Assembly (NCBI GenBank): GCA_020746105.1
Contig: CM036619.1
Coordinates: 69,429,635-69,493,634, forward strand
DNA from: Trogon surrucura
Taxonomy: Eukaryota > Chordata > Aves > Trogoniformes > Trogonidae
Length of the DNA stretch: 64,000 nt
Direction of reading: 5' to 3'
Part shown: one piece after another, positions 1-12,785 of the stretch
How the letters are laid out: the number at the start of each line of letters is the position of its first letter
Position numbering within the stretch: the first letter of the stretch is position 1
Notes under the pieces: generated by a model
What the model saw: the letters and a program-made list of their open reading frames with translations, nothing else
Database searches by the model: none
What the model was told of the DNA's origin: nothing
Position numbers and translations under genes: made by a program

Positions 1-298
1 GTATCAGCTGCATCTGTGCCTTGCAGATATCTGTCAATTTTCATCTTCCTTGTTCAAGTGTTGTGGAGATGGTCTAAATCCCCAGTTCAGTCCCAGGCAG
101 CTATACCTTTCCCTAACAGATGTATTTATGTCAGTGTACCCATTCAGATGGATTATGCCTCTGGACCATTTCACTACAGCTTCCACTCTAGCACTTCCTA
201 GCCTGCAGGTGTTAGGTCAGCAATGTCCTTGGAGTAGGTTGGCTGTCTACTGGTCCAGTGCACACCTGCCCTTCATCTCCTTTCATGATTTGTTTCAG

Positions 299-354
299 TT
301 GAACTCAATGATCTTAAACGTCTTTTCCAACCTAAATGATTCTATGGTTCTGTG
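299..354 (+). repeat. CR1 LINE 3' tail, about 56 bp
   Basis: The stretch reads as the last part of a CR1 3' untranslated region: a 'gaactcaatgatcttaaa' block, a 'cttttccaacct' block, then the terminal 'gattctatggttctgtg' octamers. CR1 copies in birds are primed from this 3' end and are usually cut short at the 5' end, so a tail this short is an extreme 5' truncation or the rest of a deleted copy. No CR1 coding sequence is visible to its left. The short open frames over this position are accidental. Confidence 0.75.
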
Positions 355-3300
355 ACAGCTTCTCAGGCTGTATGGCACTGTTCATCAGTGTAGAGTGTGG
401 AAAGAGAGATTTTGGAAAGCACTTCTGCAAAACAAGATCTTTTCCTCTACAGAGAAGTTATTTGTTTCTTTTTACTGTTCAGAAACCAATAGGAAGGTGA
501 ATTGTGAGCAGCCAGGTAAGAGTTACCACTGAAGTCCATCTCAGCCGGTGCTTGTCACACACAGCTAGCAGTGATTTAAACTTTCATGTTTTAGTTAGAG
601 TCTTTAGGAATATGCATGGCTGTTTAAAGTATCTTTGATGACAGGGAAAGGAAACACTGTACACCACAAAACGTGTGGGTTTTTCCAGTTACCTCAGTTA
701 ATTGGAAAACTTAGGAAAGTTCAGGAAAAGGTTAGGCAAGCACTGATTAACCCTCTATCCACTCACAGGACATTGTACTGGATTAATTTGTTGTGAAGAA
801 CAGACTGAATGAAACCTCAGAGAATTTACCCAATTTTATTTAATCTATGAAGTAAAATTGAAGAATGCTAGATAAGATACAAGTAAGAACACAAGCTAAA
901 ACAGATTTTAAAATAGGAATGGGGAACATGACCCAGAAAGGGCAAATATAAGAATATTTATGCCAGTATTTCAGCATAAATGTTTACAATCAGGCAGGCT
1001 TTCTAGCCTAACATAAAATCAGATAAAAGATGTAATTTGAAGTACATTACTAAGGAAGAGGTGAGAGGTTAAACAGTGCAGCTAGTAAATGTAAATAAGC
1101 AAACCAAGCAGACTGAAATTCAATTCATGAATCCTGATATAAGCCAATACTTTCAAAGATGCCTAATGGCGACACACTGTAGTCAAGACAATTTCTTCGA
1201 AGCTGATCATTTCAGTCCATCAAAACTGCTTAAAACTCTTAATATCACACACCTGAACAAACAGGTACATGTCAGAAGTACAAGAACCTGTTGCCCATCC
1301 TTACAGTAAATCTAACCTATTAGGTCCTCAAATCCTTTAAAACTTGTGTGTTTAATACAACAATCTAATCCAAGACTGTTTACACACAAGAAAAGTTGCA
1401 AGATTGTCATGAATGATCTACACCATTTGCACACTCCCATTCTTCCCAAGGGACCAACATTACCATGACAGGGAGAGAGTAGAGCGGAAAAGAAATGCTC
1501 TGCCTGATTTCAGAAAAACTACAACTATTATAGTCTTCCTTGAGCAGAATTGCAGGGGCACATAGTCCATAGCCTTTGTGTTCATATGTTTAAATTCTTC
1601 CCCAAAAGAGAAAGATTTCAATGTATAGATATTAGATCAGCCATTAGCTTGTCTGATTCTCTGTCTAGATTGCCAGCAAGTCCTGTTATGAGTTAAGAAG
1701 ATGTGAAGATCATTATACAAGTCTGCAAAACACCAGGGCATTGAAAATAAAACATTATTGGGAACCAGTGTTGTTTGCATTAGCCCTGTTGTGTGAAAGA
1801 TCAGAGCCCTTAAGGCTGTTCCTAAGCTAGCACTTCTTCATAGTTACCCCTTGCCTCTTCCCTGACTCTGGGTTTTGGTGAAGAGGAGTCTTGCCCTACC
1901 TCAAAGCATCACAGCTGCCTGGGACAACTTTGTCCAGGCTCTGCAGGAAAGAACATTTCAACCCTCAAGCACCTGTGTATTATTTCTACAATTTTTGCAT
2001 TGCCATTTTCCATCCACCATAGTAGATAATATGTCATCAGTATGAAAGATTTTTTAAAGGGCTGCAGTCCAACCTTCTTCTATGTGTACACAAACCACAG
2101 CACTAACTGCAGGACAAGAGTATGCAGAACTGAGAAGTAATTTCCTCAGAAAGAAACAATTTCTCCAAATGCCTTTTGATAAATAATGTTTTATCTCCTG
2201 AAACTACAGGTCCTAGAATTCATTCTGTCTCTCTCTAGGTACTTGAAAAGTGCATGCACAGAGATTTCTGTGTGCATAAAAGCAGGTCCTTTTAGGAAAA
2301 ACCTGTCTCTATATTTCTAGTGTCTCTATAAATTATACTGTTAGACCCCTTTCTTAAGAGTACTATATATTTTCTATGTGGTTACATGATTTATAGACTT
2401 TACCACTGTTGATAAAGATGTTTATGAATTAAAGTCCTTGCTTTGGATGTTTGTAGACAGAGTAGGTCCTGAACTTTACTGTTTATATAATTGCGTTTTA
2501 AAGCATTATCTTTTGAAGTCATGGGTTATTTCTTAAAATAAACTGATCAAAAAGGAAACAAATTCTTCCAGGACAAGAAATATAGAAAATAGATAAATTA
2601 GCCATCTTAAAGCAAAAACTATTTTTTTCCAACTCCAAACAATTAAAATTGCTATAATAATTTGTCACTAAGCAGAATATACATTAAAAGGAATGTCATA
2701 GTCTCAGAGGTAAAAAGCATTCTTTCCATCATGAAGTCATATGAGACACTAATTGTTGTCATTTAATTGATCCCATAACTCACTTTCTTAAATACTTTTT
2801 GTTTGAAATTTATAATTTATTAATAGCTGTATAATTAGATTGAAATATCTTTTTTTTTTTTTTGTGCATCAGCTTACACGTTTCATAGATAATGACTGAC
2901 TTTGAAAAATGAGGAGTTAATAGGTAGACTCTAGAACTTCCCAGTACTCAACCTATGTAGTGAGTCAGTCTACTAGTCTGCAAAACCATAATTTAAATAA
3001 TAAATGAAAATCAGAATATTGTCCTGAGAATCAGCAGAAGTTTGACCATTCATTAAGTGGGATCATAATCAGGCCAAAAACTAGAGCAAAATTTTGCAAC
3101 ACTATTGGGAAGTTTGGAAAATAAAAGGAAGTCACAGGAGATGATTTTCAAATAGACCTTGGAGTTTAAGTGAACCAAAAGAGACTACACATGTCCATGC
3201 AACAGAATGACAATCTATTCCTAGATTGGTTCTCTTCAACAGAGAAATTTTGTTATAAACCTCAGAGACAGCTGTTCACCTACCAGTCCAAGGTGGCAAT

Positions 3301-6300
3301 AACATAGGGAAAGTTGGAGAGAAGAGTGCTAGAAGAAGGGACAGCCACAGGACAGAGAGATATACCTTAGTCTCTGCTGGAGCCAGCAAACAGACGTGGA
3401 AGCATTAAATAATCTGTATTATTTTTTTATTATTTATTTTCCTATGCTGACTTCCTATATACTGGGTTTACAGGAGCAGACTTCTGAATATAATAGTTGC
3501 ACACACATTACAGTTACCATGCTGAAGTCAGTGTTGTTAGTTTCTCATGTGCTTTGATGGGGCACAAGTTTCAGTAGCTGCCTGAACTAGGTATAGACCA
3601 AGATTTTTCATCGTTATTATTAAATTATGATCATTATTATGTTTACTATTAAATGTAAAATTATCAAGCCCTTTTAAAAAGATCAGTCACAGTATCTGAA
3701 GGTATGCATTTCCGTGGCAGTAGATTCCCTGGGTTAGCTATTTTAGGAACAAAATAATTTAATATAAAAAAACTCAGAACTACTACACAGATGGTGTAGT
3801 ATTATTTAATATTAGTGTGAATACATTAGTGTGTGTAAACCATCATACAGTTCTTCCTTCTGAAAATCTCATAGAAACTTCTTTTGATTTCAGTGTACTT
3901 AAGTGTTTCTACTTCACTCATTTTGTCGGTCCTGAAATATCTGGGCTGAACTGTGGGACTATAATGAGATGTACATATATTATAGAGTACTGCTGGTGTA
4001 GAAAGGTTTTTTGTTGCTTTGGGGTCTTTTTGTATTTTTTTTCCCTCGGCCTTCTGAATTTTCTAAAATGTTTACTGAGAGATGCCCAGCACTCTCACTT
4101 CAAATAAAGCAATCTGTTCTAAACAGCATTGACTCAGGGTGTAGCCCTCAGCGATAAGCACTAGTCTATTTAGACTGTTCTCTATTCTGTTTAGGCATTT
4201 CTTCATTTTAGACTACATGGGGTAAGGGCAGGAGCAAGCACAATGATGTGGCCTCGGTGCTAGGCCTCAGAGCATACCCTGTGACATGGCCCCAGGCTCT
4301 TTTCTATTAAGCTGACCTTATGTCTCAAAGCCTTATGACCTGTGACACCACTCAATTGTTATTTAATCAATTCAGTCAAAATTAAAAAGGTGTATTTTTA
4401 TTTGCCTTAACACCTTTTCTTTCTGGTATTTGTTTTGGTGACCTTTGAGTATTGGATTTCAGCTGTCGATAACACACCGTATGCCAGATTGCTTTTTCTA
4501 ATAAATAATGAAGCAACTTCTGAGGATTATTTGGATTGCATTGATGTGGACCAGAAATAGTCTGCAAACACAGCCCAAAAGGAACAATGCAACTGCATAT
4601 TCTGAGATCATCTCTCACAGGAAACGCAGCAGGAGAAAAGAACTGTAGACACTGACTAAAACCAGAACACCTCAAGTTTTCATACAATTACCTGTATAAC
4701 ATCTTCACCTTGAGCTTGAATTAAAAAGAAAAGACTCACTTTCTCTTGTTAAAAAATAGATATGGGAGAGGTCAACTATGGACAGCAAAAATGCTGAATT
4801 AAATCTATTGTCTTATTTTGTAAAAAGGATAAAAAACCTGTTGTCTCTACCATGGATGAATATTCTCTGTTTATGCAAATATTTTGGAACAGGATCATAA
4901 CTTACTTTTACTTCAGTGTATTACATTTAAAAATATTTTATTTTTGCAGTCATATCATAAACTTAGTTCCTGGTTTGGGAAAGTGTTTATGGCTGTTGTT
5001 ATATACCTGTGCTAGGAACTGTACTATGTGATAACTTCCTGCTTCAGAAATGTACAGTCTATAATAATAAATTAAATAAAAATTAGTCATGATTCTTATA
5101 AACTTAGTAGTAATGACCAAGAAATGGATGAAGTTCCAAAGAACATTTACATATTGCTGTATCTTGTTGACTTTCCCCATACACACAAGTACGGCTCAGG
5201 ACCAAGCTAGACAACATCAGTGGCTACTTTTGAAATTTCATCTGTTGACACATCTCTTTTTAGGGTCTTCTGTGCTATTTTACCCTCTTGCCCCAAGTTG
5301 AAATGTGGAATTAATTTCATGCATTAACTTCAATTAACTGTGTTTTAAGCGACAGATAATCTTCATTTCATTGATCTGGTAACTGTGACTCTGAATTTAA
5401 AACCTTTCCATCTTGCAGCTCCCCACATGGAGAAACACATATTTGTTGTCTGTCCTGCAGATCTCCAGGCTTTGCAAAGGCATCAGGAATATGTTTTGGA
5501 AGAGAAATTTTGATTCTGATGTACCCAAGCCTTTTTACTTTTCTGATTTAGAGAAACCCTCAATTTTTATAACAGTGTCAGGCAAAGAGTAAGTTCCAGA
5601 GCTGCTCTTTTCTGAGCCTAGACTGTATATTGCACTCTACACAGTAAGTAATAGCTTCATGTCCTGGGATTTGGCAAGAGCAAGTTTTAATCTCTTTGAG
5701 CATCCCCAGGAGCTACAAATGGGAGCGAGAAAAGAGAGGATTGCACCCCTGTTGCCCTTTCCCCTTCACAGTCTGTGCTCCCCAGGGTAGCAGAAGTATT
5801 TATAAATTAGTGACATTTATTTATAAAATGCCAGAGACGTGCACCACTTCAATGTATTAAAAAATTGCATTAATGTAAACTCAGCTTCATACATCACTGA
5901 ACATTATTAATTGGGTGTAGGGATGTGTGAAGGGGGATGGGATAATTAGGGCTGACTGTCTTTTGAATACCTGCAGTGTAAGCAAAGGAAGTAACACAGA
6001 CTGAGCTCCTACAAATGTTTCTTGGTCAAAAGGAAAGAAATGAAGCAATAGAACAAGTAGTGTGATCTTCTGTGTTTAGCTCCGGAGGTGCCTGTGTATG
6101 TTTTACTCACTGAAAGATCAGAGTGTGGGGATTAACCAGGTCAAGGATTCTTCTATAGTGTACGCAGAAAGCAAAATGCTGAGAGTCATAACATGGCACA
6201 AACATGATCAAAAATATTTTTGGTATAACACAGATTAAATATGGTTGGCGAATTTCAAGTAAGTGAAGTAAAATACGAAGGAATGCAGATATGATCTTTT

Positions 6301-7049
6301 CTTTCCACTACAAATGGTTGACATGCAAACTCTTCAGGGCAAATCTTCTTGCCCTGAATATTCAGTCTGTACAACTCTGGGTTATGAAAAACTATATGAA
6401 ATGATAACAACTTTTGACCTAAAAATATTCATTCTCTTCTGTGCTTTTGATAGGAAATTGGCATATTGGTATGTCTGACAGCTTAAAATTTGAAATCAAT
6501 ACATTCTTTTTTACCACATATTTGAGTCATGGGCTTCTGTTCAACTCCGCCTGGGTGCCTGTGTTTTCTTTCACTGCTGTGTCTTAGAGGATACAAAGCT
6601 GCAGTCCCACTAGGCAGTCTGTCACATTCTAGTTCTCTCCTCCCAGCACAGTTTTATAAAAGTCCAGATCCGTATTCTTGGAAAGAGCTATATCAGGCAC
6701 TTTTGTAAGAAGTGATTTGGAAATCAGGTATCAAGGAATAGCTATGAAAGAACACAAGAATCCCTCCCTTGTATCCCTAGTATCATACAAATGGAAGATA
6801 TTCAGATATCAAGCATGAAAACCATGGTGCAAATAAGACCAGAAAAACTGGTCAAGCTGGAGAAGCTGAAGATTGTCAAAGGAGATACAGAATGTGGGTA
6901 AAAGGCTGAGTGAAGAAAGTGGCAACTAGAGTGTATAAAAAGGGCGCTACCAATCTGGAGTATGGCAGTAGTTTCTCCTGATCCAGTTTTGAGACATTTC
7001 GATAAGGTAGTGATTGCTTTTTTTTTATTAGGGATCTTACTAGTGCACA
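355..7049. other. Unique AT-rich non-coding DNA
   Basis: About 6.7 kb with no gene or recognisable mobile element. It holds a T14 run at 2850-2863 and scattered short A or T tracts. The stretch at 5780-5940 is notably AT-rich with several TTTATAAA- and TTAATT-like words. A GC-richer piece lies at 6530-6680. Small open frames, the longest about 100 codons (for example 4382-4687 on the minus strand), are of a size expected by chance. The minus-strand segment 4382-4561 is discussed as a weak exon candidate. Confidence 0.6.
2850..2863. repeat. T14 homopolymer
   Basis: An uninterrupted run of 14 T residues, read directly. No retrotransposon body could be recognised next to it on either strand, so it is treated as a simple repeat. 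Confidence 0.95.
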
Positions 7050-7910
7050 GAAGTATTGATAAAATCAGTGCCAGGATGCATCATCGGTATGGAGGAGGAT
7101 CAGGATAACACAACGAAAGAATCAGATAGCCTTGAGATCGACAGGAATAGAAGTAAGATGAAATTCAATAGCACAAAGTACAAGGTCAGTCACTCAGGGA
7201 CTAATAACACAAATACTCTGCTATAAGCTGAGAGCTCATCTGTCAGAAATCACCAAGAGGAGAGTGACCTAAACTCTTTAGTTGATCACAGTATGACCAT
7301 GAGCTGCCAATATGCTGTAACTGTGAAAAAAAGGCAAATGTGTTTCTGAGGTACAGTATGGAGATATTTGCAGAAAGGATAGGAAAGCCTTAGTAGCACT
7401 GTGCAATTCCCTAATAAAATCTAATCTCGAGGACCATGTACATACTAAAAGAAAGATGAACTGTTACTGGAAACAACACAGGGAAGCACTAATAAGATGA
7501 TTTGGTACATGAATATCAAAAAGACACCAAAGTAATTTGGCATATTAAGCCTAACAAACCAGAGCCTAAAGGAGATTTGATTGTTGTCTATAAATACATA
7601 CAGAGATAAACACAAGGCAGAGAGGGGAATTATTTAAGCTTGAATGCCAGTTTTGGCATGAAAAGGAATAGGTAAGTACATTTATGCTGGAAATTAGAAA
7701 AAAAAGATCTTATCTAGCACAGCAATCACTCCCCAGAAGAGTTTTCTAAGCATGATAAGGGTGTAGATGGTAAGAGTGAGGAACAAAAAAATAATTGTTT
7801 TTAAGGTGAAGTCTGATAATTGTAAAAAGATTATATGATATGATTGCATGCAAGAGCATGGAATTGGACTTAGTCCCCACAGTCCCTTCCAGCCCTAGAT
7901 TCCAAAGGTA
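7050..7910 (+). mobile_element. Old, decayed CR1 LINE (ORF2 C-terminus plus 3' UTR)
   Basis: On the + strand the region follows the order of a CR1 3' portion. Around 7160-7210 is the segment that encodes the loop after the reverse-transcriptase active site ('aagatgaaattcaatagcac', 'aagtacaaggtcagtcac'). A 'gatcacagtatgaccatgag' block lies near 7285. Near 7550-7610 there is a 'ttaagcctaa' to 'gtctataaatacatacag' block matching the CR1 LFSL...YKY segment. The end near 7870-7905 has 'gcatggaattggact' followed by 'cccttccagccctag'. Stops and indels break every frame, so it is non-functional. The wording differs from the younger copies in the window, which suggests an older CR1 subfamily. The left limit is uncertain by roughly 100-200 bp. 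Confidence 0.7.
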
Positions 7911-10639
7911 TGCCACAAGTCCTCAGAGCTATAAACAGTAGGTTTTATAGGCAGATTTTCAGAGTTGCATAGACTTTTAGGAGTGAGGAGACAATCATGA
8001 AAATCTTTTTAATAAAATGTCCTGGATTAGTTCCTGTTACGTGGTTCTGTAACAGCAGCAGATATACCTCAAGGGAAAAAAACAAAACACCATCTTGCTT
8101 TAAAATATTCTCTTGATAGAAAAACCAGTATGACCTCCAGTTAGTTATTCAGTTAGTTAACTACTGTCAATGTTTGAAAAAATTTTGTAAAGGTCTTATG
8201 TCTAATTCAAAAGCTTCATACTCCATAGGACCTGTATTTACACCATTTTGTTAGAATAAATAATCTCTTACAATATGTCCGCGTATTTTTATTCATATAT
8301 CCATTTATTTATTTTAGGATTAATTACACTAAAATATCCTGCTTATTTCATAGGTTAATCAGATGGAAACCTCAACGCTTTCTCCAGACATCTTGTGCAG
8401 TATTTGTTCTTCTAATCATGGAGGCTTAATTGCTACTGGGAGTTCATGCAACAAGCGTGCAAGAACAGCATTACTCACATATAACTCTGGATGGTATCAG
8501 ACATTGGTAATCATTACTTAGCTGTCCTTCCAGTTATAGGATCGTTGACGTGCAAGGCAATAGTAGCGATAAACTTGTCAGAATATGAGGTATGTCTAGA
8601 AATCTGTAGATGTAGCAACCACCAATCGCTGCTTCTTGTTGAGTGCAATTCCATAGAAATTTGCCTATTACTAAGATTTTCATAACCAGTGGAGAAAAAA
8701 AAAATATTTTGTTTGTTGGAGATGAATGACCAGCCAGCATTAAGAAAACACAACAGTCTCGATGAATGCCAGGAGGGACCCTAGTGTTGTTATACGTATG
8801 GAACAAGAACAGTGAGTGTGAATGTGAATGACTACAGATAAATAAATAATGCTTTATTCTGATTTTTGTCATCGAGATTCTCCTGCAAGCAAGAAGGAGG
8901 AGAACTGTGGTTTCAGTGCATACAGTTCCTTCTTTTTTCCATGTGTCTGTGTATGCCTTACCATGCCCCTGTACTCTGTGAGCTACTTGAGATGTGAGCC
9001 ACTATGGAGGCCACAATGATTATCTCAGGAATTTCTTGTCCTCAGAAAGTTCTCACTGCAGATGTACTTAGTGCAGTCAGGAGTTGTTCTTCACCTATTT
9101 TAGTTACACTTACAAATTTCTGAGGGACCTGCCTTGACAACCACTACCTTAGCCCATAGCAACAACGGAGAGATGACTATATGTCATAAGCACGTGCAGT
9201 AGGCTGACTTCAGACACTGAGTTTTACAAAGCCCTGTGCATCATATTTTTCATCACAATTAACTTAATTTTATGTGTAAAATTTCCTGAAAGTGTTAGAT
9301 GGCAGTGGCCCAGAGCAGCTCAATATAACTCTTCCCTAAGCCTCAGCAAAATTTCTCTCTGCTCGGATACTGTGGAAAAAAAACTTGAAAATCTCCTAGA
9401 AAACATGGTTCACATGATTTTATTACATTCAAGAATTTTTTATTCTTAAATGTCTAAAGAAGGCTCTTTTTTTTTGTTGTTTCTCCTCACAATGGAAAAA
9501 AAGACTTAAGGGTGTTAGTATTGCCTACCATGTTTTAGGATAATAACCTGTTTTTAACAATCAGGAATTTTGAGCAAACACTGACTTTCTAGAGACTAAA
9601 AAGTACAAGTGTAGAAATTGGCTTGTGCTAGGAAGAAATTTGTTACTGCCCTGACTAGATTAACCATGGTAATTGGCACTGTTTTTTTTTAACATATTGT
9701 GCAGTGCTTTGCAGGCGGTAGTAATAAATAATGTGCACTTAGCTGCACTATTGGTCATTCACAGTCCTATCACAGCAACCTCCCCCCATTCAGGGAAGAT
9801 AAATGTGATTTAAATTAATAGCCAGTCCTAAATAACTCCTCAGCTGGTAAACGATGCATTTATCAGGCCCAGACAGGCAGTGTCCTTTGATTCATGGTCC
9901 CCCCCTTACAATGTGAAGGGTGCGTACAAAAATTGTTATTACTTTTTAATAAAGTGTAGCAGTCAGTCTTCAGTCATTTATCAGAAATGGAGGCATTCTG
10001 ACAAACAGAAATATCTTAGCAGTGGATGAATGAGAGGGATAAAGGACACATTTCTCAACAAAAATAATCACTGCTTAAATAATCTCATAAAAGTCAGCTT
10101 CTAAGTACCTTGAAATAAATGTATCCAGCTGAAAGATACAGACTCCATGTGCTGTTAAACTAAAGACCAAACCAACCATTACAATATTCACCTGCACAGA
10201 GAAGGGGAAAAATTATTTTCATCATCATTCTGTGTGCCAGTAATTCAAATACAGAGGTCAGCTAAACAGCAAATTTCCCAGTGTAATTTCCTTTTGGTTT
10301 CTTAGCAGTTGTCTCAACTTTTCTTCCCATTTACAATCTTTACATTCATTGTGCCCACAAATAAATAAAATGATGAAAACAATTGTTAAGTGAATGAAAC
10401 ATCTTATAAGTAAATGTAATTTAAAACATTTTGTAGCTTACATTTTTTTATATATTCTTTCGGTATTTAAAATTTTACTCTTCTGACAGTTTAGGCAGCT
10501 GCTGAGGATATGGTAGTGCAAGGCCTGACTGTGAAGGAAAGATGCCTGAGGAGACTTAGAGGATGGACTTCTTTGTAGGTGAGCATCCATACTCAATATG
10601 TGTGAACTGAGGGGAGGGTGTTTAACTGTCATTCAACCT
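7911..10639. other. Unique non-coding DNA, partly conserved-element-like
   Basis: No gene or mobile element recognised. Frames at 8514-8753 and 8534-8872 on the minus strand overlap each other in different frames and have no family resemblance that I can name. The part at about 9690-9990 has C runs, AT-rich homeobox-like words and little sign of repeat decay. It is reported separately as a possible conserved non-coding element. Confidence 0.55.
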
Positions 10640-11189
10640 TACGCCTTACCCATGAGTGGGCTTTGACTCATGGGGTGGGAAGGCCAGATCTCACACTTTT
10701 AACATATACTTTTTTAGAATCACTGTGTTAACATGGGACTTGGTTCTTCTAAGCGCTATGAAGCTTGGTGTGGTGCTACTGCTGCTGCAGGGAGAGGCAG
10801 AGCTTATCCTGTTAGAGGAGGAACACAAGGAGTGTTTAACTGAGATTGTCTGAGTATCAGCAGTTCCTAACTGTGTGCCTAGGATGAAATTTTCTAATCA
10901 CTGCTTAGTACTGTTCAGTGCCCTCTTTGCTGTGGCTCTCTGGATGCACAGCGTTACTCCTGCAGAAGAGAAATCAGGAGGTATCACTAGCAATGTCTTC
11001 TCACTGTGCTCACTTCACCTCCCCCAATCTATCCCCATCCCAGCACCCCATCCATCTTCTGAAAGAATGGTTTTGCTGGCACAGGAGCATGGGACTGTTG
11101 CCCATGTAACTGCAAGCCATGTCATGGTCCAGATTCCCCTGAGATCAACCAGAGAAAAGAGAGGAGTGACAGGACAAGAAGCAGGAGGA
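10640..11189. other. Unassigned GC-richer stretch beside an LTR
   Basis: This piece is visibly richer in G and C than the flanking DNA and abuts the LTR-like element to its right, so it may be a decayed internal part of the same retroviral insertion. A 9-bp inverted repeat (CCCATGAGT at 10649-10657, ACTCATGGG at 10666-10674) is present. The + strand frame starting at 10875 has a hydrophobic opening (LVLFSALFAVALWMHS) that resembles a signal peptide, but it runs straight into LTR sequence and I do not regard it as a gene. I cannot name the source. Confidence 0.35.
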
Positions 11190-12015
11190 GATGGAGGAGG
11201 TCGAGGAGGGCCTGGAAGAGGAGGACTTGTGAACAACCAGTTTTGGCAGTATCCTTCCCATGGCCGTCTGTTGAGGGTTAGGGCTGGGCTGGCCATAAGC
11301 ACTGACAGACGGTCTCTAATCCCTCTCCCTCCCAAACAGGAAGGGAAAGAGAATAAAGCAGAAAGACATACGGACTGGAAAAGAAAACTAAACATTTTTA
11401 ATAAAACAAGAATAATGAAAAACAATATACATATACACAAAACTGATATAAAATCAGACTCTCTCTCTGATAGCAATCCCCACCGATGCTGCAGAGCAGG
11501 CATCACCAGGAAAGCCCCAGGCTCAGCAGCAGAGGGGAACTGGACACAGGAGTTGGATTCAGGAACTCAGAACAGGGATCAAGGGCAGAAGATTGGACAT
11601 AGTCCTCCTTGGATGCCAGACGCTGAAGAGAGTCTAACCCCCGTGATACTGAAGCTGTGTACTGGATATGATATATATGGAACAGAATACTCACGTTGGT
11701 CACCTGTCCTGTCTGTTCCTCACTGGAGGTGCAACCTTTTACTTCTTTACGACCTCTTTTAATTCCTGCCACCGGCAGTGTGGCACACAAGGCCCAGCAG
11801 TGATCACTGTAGGAACGAGTATAAACAAGAGCCTTTCTGCATACCAATCCCAGACAGTAACTATAAACACCATGTGTTCTCACTTTTAGTAGCAGGCACT
11901 GTCTGCAAGAACACACTACTAACTTCATAAAGTGCAGACCGAGCTGAAAGTGGAGACTAAGCTGAAGAGTAAAATCACTGAACAGAATTAGGTGTGTTTA
12001 GCTCAAACCAGGACA
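11190..12015 (-). mobile_element. Avian ERV-type LTR, minus strand, left end unresolved
   Basis: Read on the minus strand, the element starts at 12015 with TGTCCTGGTTTGAGCTAA, a 5' end of the kind found in bird endogenous-retrovirus LTRs. It continues through a U3-like stretch to a TATA-like word (ATATATAT at 11671-11678). Downstream of that lies GC-richer sequence that I associate with avian LTRs, including a 'ccgatgctgcagagc' block on the plus strand near 11482. An ATTAAA word at 11397-11402 on the minus strand could act as a polyadenylation signal. I could not fix the other end: TG at 11228 is possible, but the flanks there do not give a matching target duplication with CCATC at 12016-12020. 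No viral protein-coding region is recognisable. Confidence 0.5.
11671..11678 (-). promoter_or_regulatory. TATA-like word in LTR U3
   Basis: ATATATAT lies about 340 bp inside the 5' end of the minus-strand LTR, a plausible distance for the U3 promoter of a retroviral LTR. It is called from position and sequence alone. AT-rich words of this sort are common in the window, so the assignment depends on the LTR call being right. Confidence 0.3.
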
Positions 12016-12391
12016 CCATCCTATCTTGGCCCAGTCAGAGCTGAGCTAGGATCACTTGGAATTGCAGATTTGTCCTTTACCTTTCACACCATATTCTGCT
12101 AGATATTGTTTCTTGATTTGAGCCATTCCCTTGTGCCTTGGAGCAACAGAGAAATCCATGTAACAGTCTTCAGCAGTTGCAGGCATCCTAGCAGCTAATA
12201 TAAGAAAACTTTTGTTAGATCCTGTCCAGGTAGGAGCTCTTCTGGTTCACCAGTTAAGACTTTTGTTCCTCTTCTACTGCTTGACTTTTAAATTAGCTGA
12301 TGTCACCCTTCAGAAAAGAATTGAATGGCAGTGCCCTTCAAAAATCGAGGCCTGGTTGTTAGTGCATCTGTTCACATCATGGTGAAAGCAC

Positions 12392-12785
12392 CACAGAATC
12401 ACAGAATGCTAGGGGTTGGAATGGACCTTGAAAGATCATCTAGCCCAACCCCCTGCCAGAGCAGGATCACCTACAGTAGGTCACACGGTAACATGTCCAG
12501 GCAGGTTTTGAAATCTCCAGAGAAGGAGACTCCACAACCTCCCTGAGCAGCCTGTTCCAGTGCTCTGTCACCCTCACAGTGAAAAACCTTTTCCTAATGC
12601 TTTTGTGGAACCTCCTGTGCTCCTGCTTGCATCCATTGCCCCTTGTTCTTTCATTGGACATCACTGAGAAGAGCCTGGCTCCATCCTCCTGACACTCATC
12701 CTTTACATATTTATAAACATCAATGAGGTCATGACTCAGTCTCTTCTCCAAGCTAAAGAGGCCCAACTCCTTCAGCCTTTCCTCC
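12392..12785 (-). mobile_element. 5'-truncated CR1 LINE, minus strand
   Basis: The plus strand starts with 'acagaatcacagaatgct' and 'ggttggaatggaccttgaaa', the reverse complement of a CR1 3' end. The minus-strand frame then gives the reverse-transcriptase C-terminal segment with the recognisable words [51 protein letters not shown] and [10 protein letters not shown]. Homology stops near 12785, before the palm domain, so this is a short 5'-truncated copy. Changes such as RLSHDL where relatives read RRLRGDL show that it is decayed. Sequence from 12786 to about 12880 stays open in the same frame but does not look like CR1. Confidence 0.9.

Noticed and set aside
10875..11762. 295-codon + strand open frame with a hydrophobic N-terminus, the longest frame outside the CR1 copies
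   Set aside because: It runs across the unassigned stretch into the minus-strand LTR with no family resemblance and low-complexity G/R and K/N parts. It is an accidental frame over element sequence, not a secreted protein.
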